From NCBI GenBank assembly GCA_015233395.1, contig JADFXV010000021.1:1-40770 (forward strand): DNA of 40,770 nucleotides, in the 5' to 3' direction. Origin of the DNA: Desulfovibrionaceae bacterium (GTDB lineage: Bacteria > Desulfobacterota > Desulfovibrionia > Desulfovibrionales > Desulfovibrionaceae). Made by a program: the position numbers and the translations under genes. Below are positions 17,550-24,686 of this stretch, in pieces; the first letter of the stretch is position 1, and each line of letters begins with the position of its first letter. The notes below the pieces were generated by a model. It worked only from the letters and a program-made list of their open reading frames with translations, did no database searches and was not told the DNA's origin.

Positions 17550-18085
17550 TATTTCCCCTCCTTTTGCTCACGCAGCACTTCGGACTGGGCCTCGGCAAAG
17601 CCGATGACCCGGCCGGACCGGGCGGCGGAGTCCACTTTTTCGGTAATTTTCTTGGCCAGGGCTTGCGCGTCCATGGCACCGGGCTTCTCCCCGGCGCGGT
17701 CCTTGGTGGCGAACTCGCCGAACTCGACCTGGGCCGGCAGGCCGTCCAGGAACTCGCGCAGGAGCGCCTCGACCGTTTTGCTGACCTTGGCGTCGCCTTC
17801 GCCGAATTCGGCGGTCCCGGCCTGGCCGAGCTTGCCCATGACGGCCGCGATCCCCGGGATCTGCGCCGGGGTCAGCTTGCCCTGGGCCCCCAGGCGCTCG
17901 CAGAAGGCCGCGATCTGGACGCGCTTGGATTCGCTGGCCTGGCCGTCGACGCGCGCGGAAAGCGCCTCGATCGTCTTGGCCTGCTCCTTGATGGTCTCGT
18001 CCTTGCTCGCCAGGGCCTCGGCGAACTCGGCCTGCTTCTTCTCCAGCTCGGCAAACTTCGCCGAAACGTCGGGTTCTCCGGCCAT
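17549..18085 (-). CDS. Nested scaffold protein (Mu gpZ-like), in-frame internal start
   Basis: 178 residues read in frame from an ATG at 18085 inside the protease gene (MAGEPDVSAKFAELEKKQAE). The sequence AAGGAGAACGAC directly precedes it, a strong ribosome site inside a coding region, and the start coincides with the protease/scaffold domain boundary. Mu makes gpZ from the same reading frame as gpI in this way, and lambda C/Nu3 is the parallel case. Expression from this start is inferred. Confidence 0.75.
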   Translation of the reverse strand: MAGEPDVSAKFAELEKKQAEFAEALASKDETIKEQAKTIEALSARVDGQASESKRVQIAAFCERLGAQGKLTPAQIPGIAAVMGKLGQAGTAEFGEGDAKVSKTVEALLREFLDGLPAQVEFGEFATKDRAGEKPGAMDAQALAKKITEKVDSAARSGRVIGFAEAQSEVLREQKEGK

Positions 18086-18694
18086 GTCGTTCTCCTTGAA
18101 CAGGGTTTGTTCGTTGTTCTCGTCTTCGTCCTCCGGCTCCTGGAGGACGGCTTCCACGTCGTATTGGTTCATAATGTTGTTGGCCGTGTCGGCACCGAAC
18201 TTCTGAAGGATGAAATCCCGCAGCCGCACGGCGATTCGGGCGAGCGTGTTGATCCGGAAATCGTCCTCGCCGAATTCGACGGTCACCGCTTCGTCCTCGG
18301 AAAAAGCGATGTCGCGCAGGCCTTTGACCGCAGGGGGCTTAGCACCCAAGAAGCCGACGTGACGCACGGTATCGTCGGGGTACAAGCTGATGGAGCGTTT
18401 CTTGAACTTCCCCGACTTCACCATTTCCTCGAATTCCGGCTGAACCTGGGTTGGCGTGGCCAGAAACCTGAGGCCGTCGCGGCGCAGCCCCTTGATCCAG
18501 CCGAAGGCCGGGGCGTTGGTCTCGGGGTGGCCGATGACCATCGGGGCCTCATGCTTGGCGGGATCGTAGGATGCGGCAATCTTGTCGAGTCTCGCCTCGT
18601 CGAAGTGGTGCGTGACGCCTTTGGAATCGACGAACGTGCCGACGCGCAGAACCTCGAATTCCTTGCCTTCGAGGAGGGACGTGGGATTGGTCAT
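17549..18694 (-). CDS. Mu gpI-like prohead protease with C-terminal scaffold
   Basis: 381 residues. The N-terminal half carries gpI signatures: LRVGTFVDSKGVTHHFDE, PAKHEAPMVIGHPETNAPAF, GWIKGLRRDGLRF, and KSGKFKKRSISLYPDD. In Mu gpI processes itself and the scaffold during head assembly. The C-terminal half (from about residue 204) is coiled-coil-rich (FAELEKKQAEFAEALASKDE) and serves as scaffold. An internal start gives a separate scaffold protein, as for Mu Z. The gene overlaps its upstream neighbour as ATGA. Confidence 0.92.
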   Translation of the reverse strand: MTNPTSLLEGKEFEVLRVGTFVDSKGVTHHFDEARLDKIAASYDPAKHEAPMVIGHPETNAPAFGWIKGLRRDGLRFLATPTQVQPEFEEMVKSGKFKKRSISLYPDDTVRHVGFLGAKPPAVKGLRDIAFSEDEAVTVEFGEDDFRINTLARIAVRLRDFILQKFGADTANNIMNQYDVEAVLQEPEDEDENNEQTLFKENDMAGEPDVSAKFAELEKKQAEFAEALASKDETIKEQAKTIEALSARVDGQASESKRVQIAAFCERLGAQGKLTPAQIPGIAAVMGKLGQAGTAEFGEGDAKVSKTVEALLREFLDGLPAQVEFGEFATKDRAGEKPGAMDAQALAKKITEKVDSAARSGRVIGFAEAQSEVLREQKEGK

Positions 18695-19263
18695 GATCCC
18701 TCCTTAAACGGCCCTTTGAGTTCGACGAGGGAGCCCGGCCACCAGCTGGCGATGTCCGAAGGCTGTGGAGCGACCCCGGCCGGGGCAGTCGGCAGCCGGG
18801 GCAACCCGGCGGCTTCGAGCGCGCAGGCGTAGGCCTCGGAGCAGAAGAGCTTGCGTGTGTCCTCCCCGACGTGGCCGCCGATCTGGGCGAACAGGGCCGA
18901 GTAGTCGTAGGCCGTGCCCGCGAACATCTTGTCCAGGAGCCAGGCCGAGAAGGCGGCCTGGATCTCCGGCGTGAGCCCGGCCGGGGTGAAAAGAAAAATC
19001 CGTCCCTTGAATCCCTCGCCGTAATGGCTGAGATAGGTGGGCGTGAGCCCGTGGGCCAAAGCCTCGATCAAGGTGACGCGATCGCGGCTCATGAGCCCGG
19101 CCGGCAGCCGCACCACCGGAGCGGCGTGCGAACACGTGGCCCCACGGCCCTCGAAAAACCGGATGGACTCGCCGAGCAGATCCTCGGCGGCGGTCAGGAT
19201 GCAGCAGCCGGTCTGGCACAGCTCCCGGCCGCCTTCGAGGTAAAGAGCTTCGAGGTCGCTCAT
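18691..19263 (-). CDS. Permuted papain-fold (YiiX/NlpC-P60-like) enzyme
   Basis: 190 residues from the ATG at 19263, which overlaps the upstream stop as ATGA. It has the layout of permuted NlpC/P60-type hydrolases: His46 in a TCSHAAPVVRL motif first, then Cys141 in KLFCSEAYACAL. Known members cleave or transfer acyl/amide bonds of peptides or lipids. It sits between the lysis genes and the head protease, so a role in peptidoglycan or envelope attack at lysis or entry is plausible, but the substrate is unknown. The N-terminal pair of cysteines (CC at 20-21) has no assigned role. Confidence 0.72.
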   Translation of the reverse strand: MSDLEALYLEGGRELCQTGCCILTAAEDLLGESIRFFEGRGATCSHAAPVVRLPAGLMSRDRVTLIEALAHGLTPTYLSHYGEGFKGRIFLFTPAGLTPEIQAAFSAWLLDKMFAGTAYDYSALFAQIGGHVGEDTRKLFCSEAYACALEAAGLPRLPTAPAGVAPQPSDIASWWPGSLVELKGPFKEGS

Positions 19264-20165
19264 TTCACCCCCCCGGCCAAGGCCTGGACCGCCATCGGCC
19301 CGACCACGCCGGCGACCTGGCCGGCGATCTTGACCGCCTCCTCCCAACGGGCCTGGGTTACCTGCGAGGAGCTGACCGACGTCTCGACCACCTGGCGGTA
19401 GGCCGTGATCGCATCTTTGAGCTGGGAGAGCCCCGGCCCGAACTGGGCGTCCAGCGCGGCGGCCTGGGCCGGGTCTTTGGCCTTGACGGCCTGGTAATCG
19501 CCGTCGATGGCGGCCATGGAGCGCAGCAGATAGTTGTCGGCGGCCGCAAGCTTGGCGGCCGTGTCCGGGCTGACGCTTACGCCGGCGCAAGAGACGAGGA
19601 CGAAAAACGCCGTCAAGGCCAAGATGAAGAGCCCCCCGGCAAACAACGGACTGACGCCTCCGGACGACCCTGCTCCGGACGCGGCAGCCTGCGAGGCTAA
19701 CGTGCCTGCCGAAGAGGCCAAGTCGCGAGCCGAGGAGGCCGTGCAATCGGCCGGGGGGGTCGAACAATCGGTCAGAGGGGTCGAACAATCGGCCGGAGAA
19801 GCCATGGCGACAGCCTGAGTCCCGGCCAAAGAAATGCCGCAAGGGAAAATGCCCGTCGCATCCTTCAGCGGCTTGACGATCTCCAACAGCTCCGCGAGCA
19901 CATCCGGGCTGACGGGCGGCAGCAGGGGCACTGGGGGGGCCAGCGGAATCGGCGGCCTGCCGATCTTGCCCGAAGCGAACTTGCGGCCGAAATAGACGAT
20001 GACCGGGCCCACCGTACCGGCGACCACCATGCAGTAGGTCGCCAGCAAATTAACGGTGGGCTCGTCCACGTGCTTGCCGATCAGCGCGAACACGAGCGTC
20101 AGCAAGCAGACGAGCGCGCCCCGGACGGTCTTGCTTTGCAGCTCGGGCTTATAGGTTTCGTCCAT
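19260..20165 (-). CDS. Holin-like membrane protein fused to a lipoprotein-like domain
   Basis: 301 residues. Residues 15-32 and 40-60 are hydrophobic segments, like a two-TM holin. A proline-rich linker and a heptad-like cysteine repeat (DCSTPL, DCSTPP) follow; its DNA repeats with a 21-bp period near 19760-19792. Residues 174-193 form a third hydrophobic segment that ends in LVSC, a lipobox-like motif, followed by a helical domain. A TTG at 19646 with GGAGG about 10 bases upstream could start the lipoprotein part by itself. The gene lies 3 bases after the endolysin. Holin plus outer-membrane lipoprotein (spanin-like) functions are inferred. Confidence 0.65.
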   Translation of the reverse strand: MDETYKPELQSKTVRGALVCLLTLVFALIGKHVDEPTVNLLATYCMVVAGTVGPVIVYFGRKFASGKIGRPPIPLAPPVPLLPPVSPDVLAELLEIVKPLKDATGIFPCGISLAGTQAVAMASPADCSTPLTDCSTPPADCTASSARDLASSAGTLASQAAASGAGSSGGVSPLFAGGLFILALTAFFVLVSCAGVSVSPDTAAKLAAADNYLLRSMAAIDGDYQAVKAKDPAQAAALDAQFGPGLSQLKDAITAYRQVVETSVSSSQVTQARWEEAVKIAGQVAGVVGPMAVQALAGGVK

Positions 20166-20168
20166 CGC

Positions 20169-20600
20169 TTACCCCGCACGGTAAAAGAGTTGCCGCCCGA
20201 TCTGCTTGATAAAGGTATCGGGCGTGGCCCACTTCGGGATCGGCTTGCAGCTCGTCGAGATGTAGGACGTCGCGCCCCCGGTCGGGTCTTGGCTCACGCC
20301 AGCCAAAATATCCCCTGCCAGACCGATGGTGTCCGCAAATTCCGGCGTCGGCGATTTCAGGTCCAAGGCCAGCAGCTTCGGCAGGTTGGGATCGTCGGGA
20401 TTGAAGCACGAAAACTGCCACTTTTTCAGGCAGACCTCGTTTAGATTTCTGCCCCACCAGCCCGGCCTGCCGACGCGGTTGAGCACCACGTGCCCCACGG
20501 CGCGCATGCCTTCCTCGCCTTCGCCGCGCGCCTCGCCCCACATGAGCAAAGCCAGCAAGGCCGTGTCCGACATCTTTTTCAGATCATCCCTGGTTCGCAT
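20169..20600 (-). CDS. Endolysin, SleB/CwlJ-type cell-wall hydrolase
   Basis: 143 residues from the ATG at 20600 (MRTRDDLKKMSDTALLALL), chosen because GAGG is 9 bases upstream; an ATG at 20609 abuts that site and is unlikely. The motif LMWGEARGEGEEGMRAVGHV followed by VLNR is the hydrolase_2 (SleB) signature, with Glu23 as the likely catalytic acid. The later GWWGRN, WQFSCFNPDDPN and YISTSCKPIPKWA stretches also fit. Such enzymes cleave the glycan strand of peptidoglycan. No signal peptide is seen, so it should need the adjacent holin. Confidence 0.9.
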   Translation of the reverse strand: MRTRDDLKKMSDTALLALLMWGEARGEGEEGMRAVGHVVLNRVGRPGWWGRNLNEVCLKKWQFSCFNPDDPNLPKLLALDLKSPTPEFADTIGLAGDILAGVSQDPTGGATSYISTSCKPIPKWATPDTFIKQIGRQLFYRAG

Positions 20601-20766
20601 CGCCACCATCCTCGCGGCGAAGTCTTCGCCGCATGATGCGCGGACGATAGGGGGGATTGTCGGGGGGGATCAAAAGAACCAATCGCTGAACGGTTCACTG
20701 GCGAAGGTTCGGCAATTGTATTCTGGATCGGACGACTGAATTTGTCAAAAGCAAAAAACGAGGGGG
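20601..20766. promoter_or_regulatory. Divergent intergenic region between lysis operon (-) and packaging module (+)
   Basis: This 166-base gap separates genes that point away from each other, so it must hold start signals for both late operons. It contains a hairpin with 8-bp arms (GCGGCGAA, loop GTC) at 20614-20632 in the leader of the endolysin gene, two G-runs (20650-20670), and an AT-richer part from 20710 to 20760. I see no clear -35/-10 pair; late promoters of Mu-like phages depend on a Mor/C activator and often lack a good -35. One edge of the inverted packaging segment lies here. Confidence 0.5.
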
Positions 20767-21039
20767 ATGCCGGTGGACCCACACCTGATTGTCGAGGCCA
20801 TCAAAATAGGCGGTTTGCAATTGTGCCTGTTCGTCCTCTTCCTGATTTACATCAAGTACCAGACGAAAATGGCCGCCAGACAGACCGAAATGGTCGCCGA
20901 GCAAAACAAGCAAAATTACGATGTGCTCAAGGGCTTCATCGAAACGCAGCAACTCATGATCGGCCAACTCGCCCGCCTGGAAAGCAACATCGTCAACAAC
21001 ACATTTTGCCCGCTCGTGCGGGAAAGGGACCGGATATGA
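20767..21039 (+). CDS. Single-TM coiled-coil protein (Mu gp25/DUF2730-like position)
   Basis: 90 residues, with GAGGGGG just before the ATG. Residues 8-30 form one hydrophobic segment (AIKIGGLQLCLFVLFLIYIK), followed by a charged helical region (QTKMAARQTEMVAEQNKQNY). Mu-like phages encode similar one-TM coiled-coil proteins before gp26/gp27. It could also be a second holin-type protein. It starts the + strand module and overlaps the next gene as ATGA. Confidence 0.78.
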   Translation: MPVDPHLIVEAIKIGGLQLCLFVLFLIYIKYQTKMAARQTEMVAEQNKQNYDVLKGFIETQQLMIGQLARLESNIVNNTFCPLVRERDRI

Positions 21040-21284
21040 AAGATGAAATCATGCTGGCCCGGGGCCGCCACGCCCTGCTCGTGCGTGAACGGCGCGAGCT
21101 ATCCCTTGAGGGCAAGGGCCTCGTCCAGGTTATCCGGGCCAAGCTCGACCCCTTTGAACCCGACCTGGCCAAGCTGAACGTCGAGGAGGCCGAGGTCTCC
21201 ATACACCGGCTCAAGGACGTTCAGGCCAAGATCCGCGAGATGGACGCCCAGATCCGCGAAATCACGGAGGCGATCGGTGACTAA
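21036..21284 (+). CDS. Small helical protein (Mu gp26-like position)
   Basis: 82 residues from an ATG that overlaps the preceding stop. The sequence is charged and helical (ARGRHALLVRERRELSLEG, then VQAKIREMDAQIREITEAI), consistent with the coiled-coil gp26-type protein encoded immediately before the small terminase gene in Mu. The function is unknown. It overlaps the next gene by 8 bases. Confidence 0.78.
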   Translation: MKDEIMLARGRHALLVRERRELSLEGKGLVQVIRAKLDPFEPDLAKLNVEEAEVSIHRLKDVQAKIREMDAQIREITEAIGD

Positions 21285-21693
21285 GGAGACGGTTTATGGG
21301 CCGGAAGCCGAGCGGCTCTACGTCTACGAGCAATGCGGCCTGGCCGAAATCGCCTCGCGCCTGAACGTCGCCGAACGCACCGTGCGCAACTGGAAAGAGC
21401 GCGGCGACTGGGACGCCAAGCGCAAGGCCTACATGAGCAGCCGCAAGGCGTTTCACGAGGAGTTGTACGAATTTTCCCGTGAGCTGATGGCCGGAATTCG
21501 CGAAGACCTCCAAGCCAAACGCGAGGTCTCGCCTGGACGCCTCTACGCCTTCACGAAAATTCTCCCCAATATTTTCAAGGCCAAGGAATACGAGGACGTT
21601 TCCAGAGCCAACGACAAGGACGCCAAGCCCGGCGACGGCGCAGCCGACACGGTCGGGCTGATCGAGGATATCCTTGGCATCAAACGAGGTTAG
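21277..21693 (+). CDS. Small terminase subunit (Mu gp27 / DUF1804-like)
   Basis: 138 residues from a GTG at 21277 with GGAGG upstream. The N-terminal region has a helix-turn-helix (YEQCGLAEIASRLNVAERTV followed by RNWKERGDWDAKRKAYM), the DNA-binding part expected of a small terminase. The helical C-terminus (SRELMAGIREDLQAKREVSP) probably drives oligomer formation. Its 3' end overlaps the large terminase gene by 20 bases. In Mu-like phages gp27 works with gp28 to cut host-phage DNA and start packaging from the left end. Confidence 0.9.
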   Translation: MTKETVYGPEAERLYVYEQCGLAEIASRLNVAERTVRNWKERGDWDAKRKAYMSSRKAFHEELYEFSRELMAGIREDLQAKREVSPGRLYAFTKILPNIFKAKEYEDVSRANDKDAKPGDGAADTVGLIEDILGIKRG

Positions 21694-23083
21694 CCGGGGC
21701 TATTTCCTCCCCTACCAGCTGCGCTGGCTGGGCGACGACAGCCGCATCAAAATCTGGGAGAAATCCCGGCGCATCGGCGCGACCTATGTCCAGGCCTTCG
21801 AGGACGTGCGCGACTGTGTCAAGGGCCGCGTCCCCTCGGTCTGGTTCTCTTCGGCCGACGAAACCGCCGGCAAGGAGTACATAAGCTATTGCGAGAAATG
21901 GGCCCTGGTGTTTCACGCGGCCGCCCAGAACCTGGGCGAAACCGTGATAGACCCCAAAAAGGGCATCAAGGCCACCACCCTGGTCTTCGCCAACGGCGCA
22001 AAGATCCACGCCCTGAGTTCCAACCCCAAGGGCTTCCGCTCCAAGGGCGGCAAGGTCATCCTCGACGAATACGCCTTCCACGACGATCCCGACGAGCTCT
22101 GGAAGGCGGCCAAGCCCTGCATCACCTGGGGCTATCCGCTGCGCATCCTGTCCACCTACAACGGCAAGGGCAACCGCTACTACCGCCAGGTCGAGGATTG
22201 CAAGAAAGGCAAACTCAACTGGGGGCTGCACACCACGCCCATCACCCTGGCCGTGGACGAGGGCTTCGCGGACAAAATTTGCGGCCGCCCCCTCGGCCCG
22301 GCCGAACGCCAGGCCTGGCTCGACGCAGAGCGCGCCGATTGCGGCGACGAAGACACCTGGCTCCAGGAGTACATGTGCATCCCGGTGGACGAGTCCACCG
22401 CCTTTTTAACCTACGAGATGATCGCCAAATGCGAGCGGCCGAACATCCTTCTGCCGCTCGACGAGATCGAGGGCGACTTCTACGTGGGCGTGGACATCGG
22501 CCGCAAGAAGGATCTGACCGTGATCTGGGGCCTCGAGCGCGCCGCCACGGTCAAAGCCACCCGCGTACTCAAAATCATGGAGCGGGCGACCTTCGAGATG
22601 CAGCGGCAAGCGCTCTACGAGATCCTCGGCCATCGCAAACTGCGCCGGGCCTGCATCGACGCCACCGGCCTGGGCATGCAGCTGGCCGAAGAGGCGCAAA
22701 AAGACTTCGGTCGCTTCCGGGTCGAGGCCGTGACCTTCACGGCCAAGGTCAAGGAGGCCATGGCCTACGACCTGCGCACCGCCGTCGAGGACGTGGCCGT
22801 GTTGATCCCGGACGAACACCAGGTCCGCGAGGATCTGCACAGCGTGCGCAAGACCGTCACCGCCGCCGGCAACGTCCGCTTCGACGTGGCCTCGAGCGAG
22901 GCCTCGGGGCACGCCGACCGCTTCTGGGCTCTCGCCCTGGCCAACCACGCCGCTTCCGACCCCTCCGGCCCGGTCCAGGTGACAAGCCGCCGCCGGCGCG
23001 AGTCCCTGTCCATTTTGCAAGGCTTCGAGGATTCGCCCCAGGATCGTTTTGGGGCCTCTCGCGGGTCATTGTCCGGATTTTGA
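21674..23083 (+). CDS. Large terminase subunit (Mu gp28-like)
   Basis: 469 residues from a TTG at 21674 (after GAGG), inside the end of gp27. The ATPase region shows an adapted Walker A, WEKSRRIGATY (28-38), and Walker B, GGKVILDEYAFHDD (125-138). The nuclease part carries FYVGVDIGRKKDLTVIW with Asp274 and CIDATGLGMQLAEEAQ, the acidic residues of an RNase H-fold nuclease. It packages DNA by headful cutting from the integrated or replicated phage. It lies on the + strand, opposite to the head genes that it serves. Confidence 0.93.
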   Translation: MASNEVSRGYFLPYQLRWLGDDSRIKIWEKSRRIGATYVQAFEDVRDCVKGRVPSVWFSSADETAGKEYISYCEKWALVFHAAAQNLGETVIDPKKGIKATTLVFANGAKIHALSSNPKGFRSKGGKVILDEYAFHDDPDELWKAAKPCITWGYPLRILSTYNGKGNRYYRQVEDCKKGKLNWGLHTTPITLAVDEGFADKICGRPLGPAERQAWLDAERADCGDEDTWLQEYMCIPVDESTAFLTYEMIAKCERPNILLPLDEIEGDFYVGVDIGRKKDLTVIWGLERAATVKATRVLKIMERATFEMQRQALYEILGHRKLRRACIDATGLGMQLAEEAQKDFGRFRVEAVTFTAKVKEAMAYDLRTAVEDVAVLIPDEHQVREDLHSVRKTVTAAGNVRFDVASSEASGHADRFWALALANHAASDPSGPVQVTSRRRRESLSILQGFEDSPQDRFGASRGSLSGF

Positions 23084-23144
23084 GCCAGGCGCGATTTTAA
23101 ACGGGGTCTAAACCGGTTCTCGCGCGCATTACGAGGTGATCGAC

Positions 23145-24686
23145 ATGGACCAAATCAGCATCTGGGGCACCGCCAACAAATTCGTCTCCTTCGACGAAGG
23201 CGGGAAACCCGTGCGGCTCACCGATGAAATCGCCACCCGGCAGCGTTCCCCGGACTTTTACGCCCTCGGGATGCTGCTGCCGAACCCCGACCCGGTCCTT
23301 CGCAAGCTCGGCCAGAACATCCGCGTCTACCGCGAGTTGCTCTCCGACCCCCGGGTGGGGGCCTGTGCCGAGTCCCGCAAATCGGCGGTGCTCTCGCTCA
23401 ATTGGGAGCTGGAAAAGGGCAAAGCCAAATCGCGCCAGGCCAAATTCGTGGAGGGCGTGTTCCAGGATCTCGACCTGCCTCGGATCATGGGCGAGATGCT
23501 TTCCGCGCCTCTCTATGGCTTCCAGCCGCTGGAAGTCCTTTGGAGGCGCGTCGGGCAAGCCGTCGTGCCGGACAACGTCTGGGGCAAGCCGGTCGAGTGG
23601 TTCGGGTTCGACGAGGAAAACCGGCTGCGTTTCCGCACCAAGGAAAACATCATGCTCGGCGACCTGTTGCCCGAGCGCAAATTTCTGCTCGCCCGGCACA
23701 ATCCCTCCTATCAGTCCCCCTACGGCGAAAGCATCCTGTCGCGCGTATTCTGGTCTGTCGCCTTCAAGAAGGGCGGCATGAAATTCTGGCTGCAATGCGC
23801 CGAGAAATTCGGCGGCGATTTCCTGGTGGGCAAGCATCCGCGCGGCATGGATCAACGCGAGATCGACAAGCTCGCCGACATGCTCGAAAACATGATCCAA
23901 AGCGCGATCGCGGTCGTTCCGGACGATTCCTCGGTCGAAATTCTTGACAGCAAGGGCAAAGCCGCCTCCAGCCTGCTTTTCAAGGATCTCAAGCAGTGCT
24001 GCGACACCGACATCGCCATCGCTCTGTGCGGACAGAACCTGACCACCGAGGTCAAGGGCGGCAGCCTGGCCGCCGCCGAAGTGCATCAGCAGGTGCGCCG
24101 CGAGATACGCGATGGCGACAAAAAAATCGTGACCGGCTGCATGCAGCAGCTCATCGACTGGACGGTGGATCTCAACTTCGGCCCCGGTTCGGAAAAACCG
24201 CAATTCGGGCTTTACGAGGACGAGGAGGTCGACAAGGCCCTGGCCGATCGCGACGGTATCCTGGCGGCAACCGGCCAGATCGAATTCACGGCGGAGTACT
24301 TCAAGAAGGCCTACGGCTTTGCCGACGACGACTTCAATATCAAGTCGCCCCCCCCGGCCGAGGCCACGCCCGCGCCGCCGAGCGCCACGGCGAGAAACGC
24401 TTCCCTGGCCTTTGCCGAGGGCCATGTCCCCTTCCCGGAACAGGCCGCGCTCGACGACCTGGTCGCCTCGCTCGATCCGGAGGCGCTCGGCCGCCAGATG
24501 GACGGCATACTCAAGCCGGTCAAGGAGCTGATCCAGGGCGCGGCGAACTTTGCCGAAATCGAGCAGGGCCTCGCCGCGGCCTATCCCGACATGACCGACG
24601 AGCAGCTCACCGAGCAGCTGGCCCGATGCATGTTCCTGGCCGACATTGTCGGTCGCCTCTCGGCCCAAGGCAAATTCGGTGGCTGA
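23145..24686 (+). CDS. Portal protein (Mu gp29 / DUF935)
   Basis: 513 residues from the ATG at 23145, with GAGG 8 bases upstream; a GTG at 23136 overlaps that site and is less likely. DUF935 features are IATRQRSPDFYALGMLLPNP, RVYRELLSDPRVGACAESRK, VLSLNWELEKGK, GFQPLEVLWRRVG, and PYGESILSRVFWSVAFKKGG. The Asn/Asp-rich C-terminal third carries Pro/Ala linkers. The dodecameric portal is the vertex through which DNA enters. It overlaps the MuF gene by 8 bases. Confidence 0.93.
   Translation: MDQISIWGTANKFVSFDEGGKPVRLTDEIATRQRSPDFYALGMLLPNPDPVLRKLGQNIRVYRELLSDPRVGACAESRKSAVLSLNWELEKGKAKSRQAKFVEGVFQDLDLPRIMGEMLSAPLYGFQPLEVLWRRVGQAVVPDNVWGKPVEWFGFDEENRLRFRTKENIMLGDLLPERKFLLARHNPSYQSPYGESILSRVFWSVAFKKGGMKFWLQCAEKFGGDFLVGKHPRGMDQREIDKLADMLENMIQSAIAVVPDDSSVEILDSKGKAASSLLFKDLKQCCDTDIAIALCGQNLTTEVKGGSLAAAEVHQQVRREIRDGDKKIVTGCMQQLIDWTVDLNFGPGSEKPQFGLYEDEEVDKALADRDGILAATGQIEFTAEYFKKAYGFADDDFNIKSPPPAEATPAPPSATARNASLAFAEGHVPFPEQAALDDLVASLDPEALGRQMDGILKPVKELIQGAANFAEIEQGLAAAYPDMTDEQLTEQLARCMFLADIVGRLSAQGKFGG

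Noticed and set aside
16029-18832. Long + strand frames opposite the capsid and protease genes
   Set aside because: They are antisense to genes with clear Mu homology and lack ribosome sites and protein-like composition.
19755-19795. Short tandem repeat as a CRISPR-like element
   Set aside because: It is a 21-bp coding repeat (DCSTPP) within the holin-lipoprotein gene, with no spacers.
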